DNA from: JBNRMR01 sp050942895
GTDB lineage: Bacteria; Bacillota; Clostridia; Christensenellales; UBA1750
DNA length: 42,531 nucleotides
NCBI GenBank assembly: GCA_050942895.1
Contig: JBMNOE010000020.1
Coordinates: 1 to 42,531 of the forward strand
Direction of reading: 5' to 3'
Shown here: in pieces, positions 7,206 to 15,962 of the stretch
How the letters are laid out: every line of letters begins with the position of its first letter
Numbering within the stretch: position 1 is the first letter of the stretch
The notes under the pieces: model-generated
Databases searched by the model: none
The model's input: the letters and a program-made list of their open reading frames with translations, nothing else
What the model was told of the DNA's origin: nothing
Made by a program: the position numbers and the translations under genes

Positions 7206-7748
7206 CTACATCTTGGGCACCAACAGGCCGTAGTTGCCGTCATGGCGCTTGTAGACCGCGCACACACTGTCCGTTTCGGTGTTCAGGAACAGGAAAAATG
7301 TGTGGCCCAGCATGTCCATCTGTGCGGTTGCTTCCTCCGGGTTCATGGGGTAAACATCAAATGTCTTTTCCCTGACGATCGTGCCCTGGACTTCATCGTC
7401 ATCAAAGGCCGGCGGCGCCTGTTCGGTTGAACCGTTAATTGCCAGAGACGGCGACTTATGCCTTCTTTCCAAGCGTGTGCGATATCTTCTTATCTGGCTT
7501 TCAAGCTTTTCAGAGACCTCGTCGATCGCAGCGAACATATTATTATCTGCAGCGTGCTCTGCCCTTATAAGGCCGCCCTTTATCGGTATCGTCACCTCAC
7601 AGATATTGCGGAGCTTGTCAACCTCCAGCCTCACCTGAGCGTCCGTGTCCGCCCCAAAAAAGCGTGACAGTTTGCCGACCTTTCGGTGCACCCGCGTTTC
7701 CAGCGCCTCGGAGACATTGATGTTCTTTCCCGTAATGATTATACGCAT
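7206..7748 (-). CDS. hpf: long-form ribosome hibernation promoting factor
   Basis: Long HPF pairs 70S ribosomes into inactive 100S dimers in resting or stressed cells. The 180-residue protein has the N-terminal RNA-binding domain (about 1-95, MRIIITGKNINVSEALETRVHRKVGKLSRF), a linker rich in charged residues, and the C-terminal dimerisation domain (about 120-180, VREKTFDVYPMNPEEATAQMDMLGHTFFLF) with the final DGNYGLLVPK. I chose the ATG at 7748 because GGAGG lies 8 nt upstream; a TTG two codons earlier is less likely. The leader of about 140 nt has alternative pairings (separate entry). Confidence 0.96.
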   Translation of the reverse strand: MRIIITGKNINVSEALETRVHRKVGKLSRFFGADTDAQVRLEVDKLRNICEVTIPIKGGLIRAEHAADNNMFAAIDEVSEKLESQIRRYRTRLERRHKSPSLAINGSTEQAPPAFDDDEVQGTIVREKTFDVYPMNPEEATAQMDMLGHTFFLFLNTETDSVCAVYKRHDGNYGLLVPKM

Positions 7749-7802
7749 GAACAAACCTCCTCATATCGATATTTTACTAACTATCATCCTATTTGATTTT
7801 CA

Positions 7803-7881
7803 GCTGAGTCTATAGATCTTATTACTTTTAGCTGCTGAGTTTTCCTGGCCTTTTTCACCTTTTCCACCATTTTTACTCAGC
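7803..7881 (-). promoter_or_regulatory. hpf leader with mutually exclusive pairings
   Basis: In leftward RNA the segment GCTGAGT (7881-7875) is followed by two copies of its perfect complement ACTCAGC (7840-7834 and 7809-7803). Only one can pair at a time, which is the layout of a two-state leader. The raiA motif is a known large structured RNA found next to this gene family in Clostridia; I cannot say whether this is a divergent member. Confidence 0.4.
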
Positions 7882-7896
7882 CTTTACCCAGCTTTA

Positions 7897-7925
7897 ATTA
7901 TAGTGATTCTATGTGAACTCACCAA
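7897..7925 (-). promoter_or_regulatory. candidate hpf promoter
   Basis: Read leftward: TTGGTG (7925-7920), 17-nt spacer, TATAAT (7902-7897). Perfect -10 and spacing, weaker -35. Transcription would start near 7890, giving a leader of about 140 nt. Confidence 0.6.
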
Positions 7926-7975
7926 AAACCTTCTGTGAATAAACTGTTATCAAAAATTCCACAGGCTTTCTTCGT

Positions 7976-8854
7976 CTATTGGACGCCGCCGCCTTCCTCA
8001 ATATATATCTCATGCTCCTCAGCTTCCTGCCTGCTCCTTTTTAGCCCCTTTATGATGTGCAGCATCAGCAGCAAAATCAAGACTGCGCTCGCCCCGAAAT
8101 AGACATACTCCGCCCCGGCAAAATTGGGCATAAGCGGCAGTAGATAGCTGGATGCGTTCACCGCAAAATGGAACAACAAAGGCGCTGCAAGGCTGTCATA
8201 TGCCTCGAACAGCAGGCCGATCACTATCCCCGTTACAAATGCATATGATATCCATAGTATCTGCCCATGGACCAGCCCGAAGGCCAGCGCTTGCAGTATC
8301 AGTGCCGCCCATGTGGCCATTCCCCTTTTAAGCCGAGTGAACACAAGGCCCCTAAAGACCACTTCCTCGCATATGGGGGCTGCAACCACCACGGCGATCA
8401 CCTGCCACAAGGCGCTTCCGCCCATTGTCAGATTGAATGTATAGGCGTAGTCCTCCAGCACTTCCTGGGGGATTGGCAAAAAGCTCATAACGCCCGAGAC
8501 AAAAAACTGCCAGAGAATCCCTGCGGGTATCATCAGCCACACAAGATAATCCCCTGCCGGCTTTACCGCGTGGATCTCCTTGAGAAAGCTTTTTTTCCTG
8601 GCCTTAAAAAATACCCAGTAAATGAAAATTGTCAGCGCAAGGGATATGACCAGCACCGTCATGGAACCCTCAATGACCTTTTCGCTCAGCTGCTGAATAA
8701 GGCTGTTAAAATCCCCCTGAAACAGCGACGCATCCTCAAGAAAAGCCTGTGCAAACACGACTATTGAATATACGAAAGTGACCGCTATCTGTGTGCCCAG
8801 ATAGACCAGCATGTACAAAAGGGCTTTTCCGACGGCACCTGCAAACTTCTTCAT
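7976..8854 (-). CDS. CPBP-family intramembrane metalloprotease (CAAX protease / Abi)
   Basis: A 292-residue membrane protein with about seven to eight hydrophobic segments. The family motifs are visible: EExxxR as CEEVVFRG (Glu163, Glu164, Arg168), FxxxH as FGLVH (Phe192, His196) and HxxxN as HFAVN (His229, Asn233). These residues bind the metal and water in Rce1-type glutamate proteases. Bacterial members process or protect against peptides, or act as membrane-protein adaptors; the substrate here is unknown. It begins 27 nt after the sugar isomerase-like gene and is probably co-transcribed with it. Confidence 0.88.
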   Translation of the reverse strand: MKKFAGAVGKALLYMLVYLGTQIAVTFVYSIVVFAQAFLEDASLFQGDFNSLIQQLSEKVIEGSMTVLVISLALTIFIYWVFFKARKKSFLKEIHAVKPAGDYLVWLMIPAGILWQFFVSGVMSFLPIPQEVLEDYAYTFNLTMGGSALWQVIAVVVAAPICEEVVFRGLVFTRLKRGMATWAALILQALAFGLVHGQILWISYAFVTGIVIGLLFEAYDSLAAPLLFHFAVNASSYLLPLMPNFAGAEYVYFGASAVLILLLMLHIIKGLKRSRQEAEEHEIYIEEGGGVQ

Positions 8855-8881
8855 ATGAACCCTGCTTTCTAAAAAATATTT

Positions 8882-9724
8882 TTACAGGCCCAGCGAGCGC
8901 AAATATTCGATGCTCATGCTGACGTCCTCCTCTGGGGCGGCTCCGGGAGAGGGTGCGTCCAACTCCACGATAAGCCACTTTGCTCCGGAGTCTGCGCAGG
9001 CATCCAAAAGAGCGGGCATATCCTGCATACCCATGCCCAGGGGCCTGAAGCTGAACATGTCGTCAAACTGAGCAGGCCTTTCATTTCTGATGCCGATCAG
9101 CTCATAAGGCGTATATTCAAGGGTGCCTTCGAGATGAAAATCTTTCAGATGGACAAGGGGGCAGCGCCCTGCGTACTTCCTCACATATTCCGCAGGATCA
9201 TGCCCCGCCACCTTTGCCCAGCAGGTGTCGATCTGCGTCTGCAAAATATCCGCCGGTATGTCCTCATACAAGGCGTCAAGGGCTATCCGGCCGTCGGGAA
9301 GGGCCATGAACTCAAAGTCATGGTTGTGGTAAAGCAGAGTCATTCCCTTTTCCCGGCAGATAATCCCCACCTTTTTCATATTCTCCAGCACCTGGGGGTA
9401 GCCCTCACTGCCCGGCCGATGCTCCTTGTTCAGGTAGGGAATGGCGATATATTCGCAGCCGATAAGCGAATATTTATCGATGGTTCCCCGCATATCGTCC
9501 GCCAGCTCCGCATAGGGCACATGGGAAGATATTGCCGCAAGACCGGCCTTTTCCAAGGCGGCCTTCATCTGGCCGGCAGTAAGCCCATAAAGCCCCGCCA
9601 GTTCCACCCCGTCATAGCCCAGGCCTTTAACGAATGAAAGAGTTGAGTGCAGGTTCTTTTGGGCGGAGTTTCTCAGCGTGTAAAGCTGAAGTCCAATAGG
9701 CAGCCTTTTCTTTACTTTATACAT
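8882..9724 (-). CDS. sugar phosphate isomerase/epimerase family protein (xylose isomerase-like TIM barrel)
   Basis: The 280-residue protein fits AP-endonuclease-2-type TIM barrels. Seen: QLYTLRNSAQKN at the first strand, GYDGVELAGLYG, SSHVPYAEL, YHNHDFEF (about 153-160, metal-site region), QIDTCWAKVAGHDP and HLKDFHLEG. The metal-ligand set (Glu, His/Asp, His, Glu of VELDAP) appears intact. Family members isomerise or dehydrate sugars and inositols; the exact reaction cannot be told. A GGAGGG site precedes the ATG. Its neighbours (trkH upstream, CPBP protease downstream) give no pathway hint. Confidence 0.85.
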   Translation of the reverse strand: MYKVKKRLPIGLQLYTLRNSAQKNLHSTLSFVKGLGYDGVELAGLYGLTAGQMKAALEKAGLAAISSHVPYAELADDMRGTIDKYSLIGCEYIAIPYLNKEHRPGSEGYPQVLENMKKVGIICREKGMTLLYHNHDFEFMALPDGRIALDALYEDIPADILQTQIDTCWAKVAGHDPAEYVRKYAGRCPLVHLKDFHLEGTLEYTPYELIGIRNERPAQFDDMFSFRPLGMGMQDMPALLDACADSGAKWLIVELDAPSPGAAPEEDVSMSIEYLRSLGL

Positions 9725-9788
9725 GATCAGCCCTCCGTACTATTGTTTTTGCCGTATTCTTTATGGCTGGGTTGTCTTTATGTAATAA

Positions 9789-11237
9789 CTATCTCAGCGA
9801 TCTTCTCCAAACCGAGGGTGAAAAAAGCATTATCATCGGAAATATCTCCAGCCTGCCTGTGAGCATGTCCATTATCAGCACCAGCTTTGAAAATGCAGAA
9901 TAGCCCGCAAAGCTGCCTGACGGGCCCACCAGCCCAAGCCCCGGGCCAATGTTTGACAGGCAAGAAACCACTGTGGTGATAGTGGTGGTAAAGTCGAAAT
10001 TGTCCAGGGAGATCAACAGCACCGATACCGAAGCGATTATGGCGTAAGCGCCCACGAAGGCATAAACGCTCATCACCGTATCCTTTTCAACGGGCTTGCC
10101 CTCCAGCTTAACGGCGCTCACCGACCGGGGATGCAGCATTTTTTTGATCTCATTTCTGATGCTGCGGGTAATGATTATCAGCCTTGCCACCTTGAAGCCG
10201 CCGCCCGTAGAGCCCGCGCATGCGCCCACAAACATAAGCATCATCAAAAGAGAGCGGCTGAATTCCGGCCAGAGGTTGAAGTCTGTGGTGGCGAAGCCGG
10301 AGGTGCTCATTACGGAGGTCACCTGAAAGAAACTTTCGCGCAAGGCCAGAGTCCCCCCGCCCAATATGGGCAGAATGTTAAGGGCGACGACAGCCGTTGA
10401 AACAAGCACTATGCTCAGGAATATCAGCAGCTCCTCATTTTTGAAAACCCGCCTGAACTGCCCCATCAAGAGCAGATAGTAAAGGTTAAAGTTAATGCTG
10501 AACACCACCATGAAGATGCTTATAACCCACTGTATATATGGGCTGTTATAGTGGGCGATGCTGGCATTTTTGATGGAAAAACCGCCCGTTCCCGCAGTGG
10601 CGAAGGCATGGCAAAGGCTGTCGAAAACAGGCATATCCCCCGCGAGGAGCAGCACAAAAAGCAGCACTGTCAGGAAAATGTACATGCCGTAGAGTATCAT
10701 TGCGCTGTTTTTGATCTTCGGGACAAGCTTGCCCACATTAGGTGCCTGGCCTTCCGCCCGCATTATATGCATTGACCGGCCGCCCGCCAGGGGCATTATG
10801 GCCATCATGAACACCAGCACACCCATTCCCCCCACCCAGTGGGAGAAACTGCGCCAGAAAAGAAGGGAGCGGGGCAGAATCTCTATGTCCTTAAGTATGC
10901 TGGAGCCGGTGGTGGTAAGCCCCGAGGCGGATTCAAAAAGACTGTCCACAAAAGATGGGATGTAGCCGCTGAAATACGCCGGCAGCGCGCCAAAGAAGGA
11001 CATCAATATCCACGAAGCAGCGACTATGACGAAGCCTTCCCGGGCATATATTGTCTTTGTTTCGGGTTTTAGGAATAACGAAACGGAGCTGACCGCAAGG
11101 AGTATAATTATCGCCGCTATAAAAGCCACCACAGTGTTTTCCGACCTCACCACGGCGATCATTAGAGACGGCAGCAAAAGCGCCGCCTCCAACCTTAGTA
11201 TATAGCTGATAACTTGCACAATCATTCTATAGTTCAC
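9789..11237 (-). CDS. trkH: Trk/Ktr-type potassium uptake channel subunit TrkH
   Basis: TrkH is the membrane subunit of K+ uptake, gated by the cytoplasmic TrkA. The 482-residue protein is very hydrophobic and carries four pore-loop signatures with the selectivity glycines: TTTGSSILKD, ATAGTGGFSIKN, MSTSGFATTDF and SCLSNIGPGLG. The end SVWRRSLR is basic. The likely start is a GTG at 11237 with AGGT 7 nt upstream; a nearby ATG four codons in is possible. It lies downstream of trkA on the same strand but is separated from it by an unrelated GNAT gene. Confidence 0.95.
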   Translation of the reverse strand: MNYRMIVQVISYILRLEAALLLPSLMIAVVRSENTVVAFIAAIIILLAVSSVSLFLKPETKTIYAREGFVIVAASWILMSFFGALPAYFSGYIPSFVDSLFESASGLTTTGSSILKDIEILPRSLLFWRSFSHWVGGMGVLVFMMAIMPLAGGRSMHIMRAEGQAPNVGKLVPKIKNSAMILYGMYIFLTVLLFVLLLAGDMPVFDSLCHAFATAGTGGFSIKNASIAHYNSPYIQWVISIFMVVFSINFNLYYLLLMGQFRRVFKNEELLIFLSIVLVSTAVVALNILPILGGGTLALRESFFQVTSVMSTSGFATTDFNLWPEFSRSLLMMLMFVGACAGSTGGGFKVARLIIITRSIRNEIKKMLHPRSVSAVKLEGKPVEKDTVMSVYAFVGAYAIIASVSVLLISLDNFDFTTTITTVVSCLSNIGPGLGLVGPSGSFAGYSAFSKLVLIMDMLTGRLEIFPMIMLFSPSVWRRSLR

Positions 11238-11348
11238 TGTTTTACCTGCCGATATATTTTTCTTATGTTTCGCATATTCCCTCTATAGCATATCGCAAAG
11301 CCTGCGCCACTCATATGTCAAGCCGGGACTCAAAGAATCTCATTTTCT

Positions 11349-11825
11349 TTATCTCTCCGCTTTTTCATATACACACTGCTTGAACATAGCGTCTGTCAAC
11401 TCAACCTGATCAGTCAAACAGATGTGCATCGGTATCCCTCGCCGCTCATGCGTGGAAATCTGAAACCCCATGTTTTCAAAAACTTGCACTTCATTATTCC
11501 AAGCCCTAATATCAACTTGAATACCATATCCGGGTTTAAGCTTGTCCCGAAGAAAATCAAGGATCTTATCTACTAATTTTACGCCTAAGTCTTGCATTTC
11601 GCATGGAGGAACAACATGCAAGTCCATGATCAAAGCTTTTGAACCACCATCCCATATCAGGCGTGCCATGCCCAATGCCTCACCGCCGTCATACGCGGCG
11701 ACTATATAGGAACTCCCGTCAAGGCTGGCTTGCAATTCTTCAGGAAATATTGGCTGCCACCCCTTCTTTAGACGCATAGCATTAACTTTATCAGCGGTTA
11801 TTTGATTTGAAAAGGTTATATTCAT
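11349..11825 (-). CDS. GNAT-family N-acetyltransferase
   Basis: A 158-residue single-domain protein with the GNAT core: GMARLIWDGGSKALIMDLHVVPPCEMQDLGVKLVDKIL, where the QDLGVK segment sits at the acetyl-CoA pyrophosphate loop, and WNNEVQVFENMGFQ at the end of the fold. The acceptor is unknown. RBS GAGGAGAG precedes the ATG. It interrupts the trkA-trkH pair, and its bases are AT-richer than either neighbour, which suggests a later insertion. No own promoter or terminator was identified. Confidence 0.85.
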   Translation of the reverse strand: MNITFSNQITADKVNAMRLKKGWQPIFPEELQASLDGSSYIVAAYDGGEALGMARLIWDGGSKALIMDLHVVPPCEMQDLGVKLVDKILDFLRDKLKPGYGIQVDIRAWNNEVQVFENMGFQISTHERRGIPMHICLTDQVELTDAMFKQCVYEKAER

Positions 11826-11897
11826 AACAAGCTCTCCTCTTTACTTCATTGAGTTTGGGTGAAAGCTTCCACGGCCCGCGCAAATCCCGCGCAAATC

Positions 11898-13256
11898 TTA
11901 CGCCAAAATGTCGCGGATGTCCTTCAGCCCCTCCAAAGTCGTCACCACGATAACGCTGTCGTCCATCTCGATGGCGGTGTTGCCGTCGGGCAGTATGCTC
12001 TGGCCGCGCCTTACTATGCAGGCGATCAAAAGATCCTTTTTAAGCCTCAGATCCTTCAGCGGAATGCCCAGGAACGAACCCTGCCGCCTTATCTTAAACT
12101 CGATGGCCTCCGCCCGGCCGTTGATTATCTGGTGCAATGTCTCAACGCCGGAGCCGTAGGAGTTCTGCTTGCCACGCACATAGCTGACAATCTTGCTGGC
12201 GACTATCGACCTTGGCGAAATCACGCCGTCCAGGCCCAGAGTGTCCCCCAGAACATCTAAAAATGAAAGCCTGTTCACCTTGGTGATAACCTTGGGAACA
12301 TTCAGCGCCTTTGCATAAAGGGAAAGGACGATGTTTTCCTCGTCGATGCCCGTCATGGCGACGAAAGCGTCGGTGCTGTCGATGCCCTCCTCGTCCAGCA
12401 GGTCCTGATTGGTGCCGTCCCCGCAGATTATAGTCGCCTTGGGCAAAAGCTCGTTCAGCTCCATGCAGTAATCTGCGTCCGCTTCTATTATCTTCACGCG
12501 GATATCGCTTTCCTCCAGCATGTGGGCAAGATAGTATGCTATTCTGCCGCCGCCTATTATCATCACATTTCTGATGCGCTGGCGCAAAAGGCCAACTGTC
12601 TTGCAAAACTCGGTAATCTGCATCGGCGGCGCGGCGATGTATATATTATCGCCTGCCCGCAATATGAAATCGCCCGTGGGGATGAATATATTATCATGCC
12701 TTAAGACCGCGCACACAAGCACCTTCACCCGGTATTTTTTGTACATTTCCTTAAGCGCCAGGTCCTTAAGGCTGCAATCCTCGCGCACCTTGAACTCCAC
12801 CAGCTCCACCCTGCCCCTTGAAAATGTGTCTATCTTTATGGCGGAGGGAAAGCGCAGAACCTGCGCCATCTCAACGGCGGCGTGCTGGTCGGGGTTGATG
12901 GTCATGGCCAGACCCAGTTCATCTTTAAGCAGTGAAAGCTGCTCCATATATTCGGGGTTTTTAACCCGAGCGACAGTTCCCTTTGCCCCAAGCTTCTTGG
13001 CTGTAAGGCAGCAGAGCATGTTGATTTCATCGTGGGAAGTGGCAGCGATGAGCAGATCGCTCCTGCCCACGCCCGCAAGACGCTGCACCGCAACGGCCGC
13101 ACCGTTGCCCTCGACAGTCTGGACATCGTGCATGCTGGCGGTTTCAAAAAGCGCGGAGGCGCGGCTGTCGATGACGGTGATATTATGGCCCTCTTTTGAC
13201 AGCCTCTCCGTAAGGGCAAAGCCCACCTGCCCGTCACCTACGATTACGATTCTCAT
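11898..13256 (-). CDS. trkA: Trk system potassium uptake regulator TrkA (two RCK halves)
   Basis: TrkA binds NAD(H) or other nucleotides and gates TrkH. The 452 residues hold two tandem RCK units: Rossmann motif one VGDGQVG (6-12) with D30 at the end of strand two, a TrkA-C domain (about 140-215), Rossmann motif two IIGGGRIA (233-240), and a second TrkA-C domain to the end. I chose the ATG at 13256 because AGGAGG lies 5 nt upstream; the frame stays open a few codons further up. A consensus promoter and a leader holding a palindromic repeat precede it. Confidence 0.96.
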   Translation of the reverse strand: MRIVIVGDGQVGFALTERLSKEGHNITVIDSRASALFETASMHDVQTVEGNGAAVAVQRLAGVGRSDLLIAATSHDEINMLCCLTAKKLGAKGTVARVKNPEYMEQLSLLKDELGLAMTINPDQHAAVEMAQVLRFPSAIKIDTFSRGRVELVEFKVREDCSLKDLALKEMYKKYRVKVLVCAVLRHDNIFIPTGDFILRAGDNIYIAAPPMQITEFCKTVGLLRQRIRNVMIIGGGRIAYYLAHMLEESDIRVKIIEADADYCMELNELLPKATIICGDGTNQDLLDEEGIDSTDAFVAMTGIDEENIVLSLYAKALNVPKVITKVNRLSFLDVLGDTLGLDGVISPRSIVASKIVSYVRGKQNSYGSGVETLHQIINGRAEAIEFKIRRQGSFLGIPLKDLRLKKDLLIACIVRRGQSILPDGNTAIEMDDSVIVVTTLEGLKDIRDILA

Positions 13257-13309
13257 GTTTCCTCCTAAAAGCTGCAAAATGACTTATGGCCGTTTTTCGG
13301 GGGATATGC

Positions 13310-13352
13310 TGGGGCTCTGCCCCAGACCCCGCAAGGGGCTGGCCCCTTGACC
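13310..13352. repeat. GC-rich extragenic palindromic element
   Basis: Two palindromes side by side: GGGGCTCTGCCCC, then AAGGGGCTGGCCCCTT after CAGACCCCGC. In leftward RNA both lie in the leader of trkA and form strong hairpins. The GGGGC-N-GCCCC motif with CAGACCCC recurs between genes in many Firmicutes as I remember it; only one copy is in this window. Confidence 0.65.
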
Positions 13353-13400
13353 CTTTTTTGCCCGAGACTCCCTGTGAAGCTGCCCCTTAATCATGCTATG

Positions 13401-13429
13401 ATTATAATCCTAAGCGGAAATATAATCAA
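13401..13429 (-). promoter_or_regulatory. trkA promoter
   Basis: Read leftward: TTGATT (13429-13424), 17-nt spacer, TATAAT (13406-13401). It lies between the nnrDE stop and trkA, so the trkA-GNAT-trkH set is an operon of its own with a leader of about 140 nt. Confidence 0.8.
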
Positions 13430-13483
13430 CAAAGGACTCCTTGATTATCAGCTTTGCGCCATAACAAGAGAGCCCTTTACTTT

Positions 13484-14971
13484 TCATCTGATCGCTGTCT
13501 GCTTGAAGGCCGCAAATAGCTGGAAGGCGATATCCTGCGCCGTGACAGAGCTTTGCCCCAGCCTTTTTTCCGCCAGCTCACCCGCCAGTCCATGCAGGTA
13601 TGCCCCCGATCTGGCCGCGTCATAGCAGGAAAGGCCCTGTGCCAGCAGCGAGGCGATCAGCCCTGTCAGCACATCGCCGCTGCCCCCGGTGCTCATGGCG
13701 GGGGTTCCGGTGAGGTTAAGCGTCACCTGTCCTCCTTTGTCGGCGATTACGGTGGTGGCGCCCTTCAGCAGCACGGTCACGCCCTTTTGTATGGCATATT
13801 CCCTTGCGATATGGTATGGATCGCGGGTGATATCCTGGGTGCTAAGGCCGGTCAGGCGCGCCATCTCCCCGGGGTGGGGCGTTATCACGGTGTCCTGGCC
13901 AAACTTGCCGTCGCTGACGTTCAAGGCATCCGCGTCCATCACCTTGGGCAGGGGCGATGACGAAAGTATCTGCACCACCCTTTGGGTTTCCGGGTGGTTT
14001 CCGAGGCCGCAGCCCATGGCGATCACCGCTTTCCCGCTAAGGGCGGTATCGAAATCATTGAGGGATGAAATATGCCCCTCCGTGGTTTCCAGCAGAGGAT
14101 ATGCCATGGCCTCAAATGCGCCGGACTGAACCACCGGCAGCACGCTTTCCTTGCCGCAGGCCACCGTCACCAAGCCGGCGCCGCCCTTCAAAGCGCCCTG
14201 GGCCGCCAAAACCGCCGCCCCCGCCATGCCCCGGGAGCCCGCGACTATCAGCACATGGCCATAATCGCCCTTGTAGCTGTTGGGCCGTCTGGGTCTTAGT
14301 ATGCTGCCGTAAATATCCCCCTGCTCCAAAATGTGGGCGCAGGGCTTCGCTCCTATTGAAAAGGGTAAGCCGATATCGCACACCACAATCTTGCCGGACT
14401 GCCCCCTTCCGGGGTATATATAATGGGCCAGCTTTGAATATTGGAAAGTGACGGTCACATCCGCCTTCACGGCGATATGAGCATGGCCGGTCTCGCCGTC
14501 CACGCCGGAGGGGATGTCCACCGCGATGACGGGCTTTCTTGAGCCGTTTGAATACCTCGCCGCGCCCAGGTATTCGCTTGTGAGGTCACCCTTAAAGCCG
14601 GTGCCGAACATGGCATCCACGATTATGTCGCAGCTTATGCTCTCGGGGATATGGCGATAAATCCGCGCGCCCATGTTCTGGAGTATCTTACGGTTTAAAA
14701 GGGCCGCGCCGCTCTGGGCATCGGACAAAGCCACCACAACCGCCTTGCCCCCAAGCTGCAAATGCCATCTTGCAGCGCAAAAGCCATCGCCGCCGTTGTT
14801 CCCCGGCCCGCAGAGGAACATGGCAGTCTTGCCCTTTCCAACCAGATTGATAATCTCCTGGGCCACATAACGGGAAGCCGTTTCCATTAGCACTTCCTCG
14901 GGGATTCCCATTACCTCAATAGCGTAGCGCTCAATCCGCTTCATCTCGCTGGAAGTGATGACCTCTATCAT
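13484..14971 (-). CDS. nnrDE: bifunctional NAD(P)H-hydrate epimerase / ADP-dependent dehydratase
   Basis: Repairs damaged NADH and NADPH hydrates. The 495-residue protein joins an N-terminal YjeF-N epimerase domain (about 1-215, with FLCGPGNNGGDGFCAARW and VDAMFGTGFKG) to a C-terminal ribokinase-like dehydratase (about 225-495, with HPGEMARLTG and GGSGDVLTG at 429-437). Both active-site signatures are intact, so both halves are probably active. AAAGGAGG precedes the ATG. It lies downstream of the P1 peptidase and birA genes, in the same direction. Confidence 0.96.
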   Translation of the reverse strand: MIEVITSSEMKRIERYAIEVMGIPEEVLMETASRYVAQEIINLVGKGKTAMFLCGPGNNGGDGFCAARWHLQLGGKAVVVALSDAQSGAALLNRKILQNMGARIYRHIPESISCDIIVDAMFGTGFKGDLTSEYLGAARYSNGSRKPVIAVDIPSGVDGETGHAHIAVKADVTVTFQYSKLAHYIYPGRGQSGKIVVCDIGLPFSIGAKPCAHILEQGDIYGSILRPRRPNSYKGDYGHVLIVAGSRGMAGAAVLAAQGALKGGAGLVTVACGKESVLPVVQSGAFEAMAYPLLETTEGHISSLNDFDTALSGKAVIAMGCGLGNHPETQRVVQILSSSPLPKVMDADALNVSDGKFGQDTVITPHPGEMARLTGLSTQDITRDPYHIAREYAIQKGVTVLLKGATTVIADKGGQVTLNLTGTPAMSTGGSGDVLTGLIASLLAQGLSCYDAARSGAYLHGLAGELAEKRLGQSSVTAQDIAFQLFAAFKQTAIR

Positions 14972-15050
14972 GCCCGCTCCTCCTTTTCTTTTTTATCTAC
15001 CTTCTTTTATGTCTTTTTACAGTCTTATTATTACGTTTCATATGTAAAAA

Positions 15051-15962
15051 TCACACCGTCACAGCGTTGATGACCGCCTGCCAGGTTGCCTTCACGGCCG
15101 CCGCCTGAAGGATAAGCGGGTTTTCCTCAACCTCGCAGGTGGCCAGAGCAAAAAGGGTGTCGCCGTCCATCATGGTATGAACGGGTCTTATGGCAAGGGC
15201 AAGGCCGTCATGGGCCACCGATGCCAGGCGATTTGCGCCGGCCTTGTCCAGCTTGGCATTTGTTGCAATCACTCCAATGGTCGTATTCTGCCCGGGAAAG
15301 CTTTCCGCAACGCCTTCCCCCAGCAAAATTGGCAGTGATGGCGTCATTTCCCCGTCAACATAGCCTGCGGCGATAAGCCCGCCCGTTTCAGGCTGATATA
15401 TATCCCCCGCTGCATTCACAGCGATGAGCGCCGCCACCATGGCCCCCGAGGGCAGCCTCACGCAGGAGGAGCCTATGCCTCCCCTGTGGCTTTTCGCCCC
15501 CGGCAAAAGCTTGCCGCAGGTGGCGCCGGCGCCTGCGCCTATCTGCCCCTGCTGAAATGATGAGGAGGCGTTTTTCGCGGCCTCATAGCCCATATCCCCT
15601 GTGGGAAATGCCTTGGGATCGCCCACTGTTAAGTCAAACAAAACCGCGCCGCCGACTATTGGCACCACGCCCACGCCCACATCAAAGCCAACGCCCTTTT
15701 CGGCCAGGAAGCGCATAACACCCCCGGCCGCGTCCAGCCCGAAGGCGCTGCCGCCGCTTAGACAGACTGCGTGCATTTTTTCTACTGAGTTTTCAGGGCG
15801 GGCAAGATCAGTTTCCCTTGTGCCGGGAGCCGCCCCCCTCACCTTGCAGCCGCAGACAGCCCCTTTTTCGCATATGACCACGCTGACGCCAGTCTTGCCG
15901 CTAAAGTTGCTGGCATGGCCGACTGTGATGCCCCGAATGTCGCAAATATCGCCCTTAAACAT
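15051..15962 (-). CDS. P1/S57-family peptidase (DmpA/L-aminopeptidase type)
   Basis: Members are self-cleaving N-terminal nucleophile hydrolases that release N-terminal amino acids. The 303-residue protein shows the family start DIRGITVGHAS, the LSGGSAFGLDAAGGV segment (69-82) and the self-cleavage site GGIGSSCVRL, in which Ser165 after Gly164 would be the nucleophile. Length is normal. Its ATG overlaps the end of birA by 8 nt (ATGTTTAA), so it is translationally coupled to it. The natural substrate is not known. Confidence 0.92.
   Translation of the reverse strand: MFKGDICDIRGITVGHASNFSGKTGVSVVICEKGAVCGCKVRGAAPGTRETDLARPENSVEKMHAVCLSGGSAFGLDAAGGVMRFLAEKGVGFDVGVGVVPIVGGAVLFDLTVGDPKAFPTGDMGYEAAKNASSSFQQGQIGAGAGATCGKLLPGAKSHRGGIGSSCVRLPSGAMVAALIAVNAAGDIYQPETGGLIAAGYVDGEMTPSLPILLGEGVAESFPGQNTTIGVIATNAKLDKAGANRLASVAHDGLALAIRPVHTMMDGDTLFALATCEVEENPLILQAAAVKATWQAVINAVTV

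Noticed and set aside
13257..13400. c-di-AMP (ydaO-type) riboswitch in the trkA leader
   Set aside because: None of the conserved aptamer segments are present; the leader is filled by the GC-rich palindromes.
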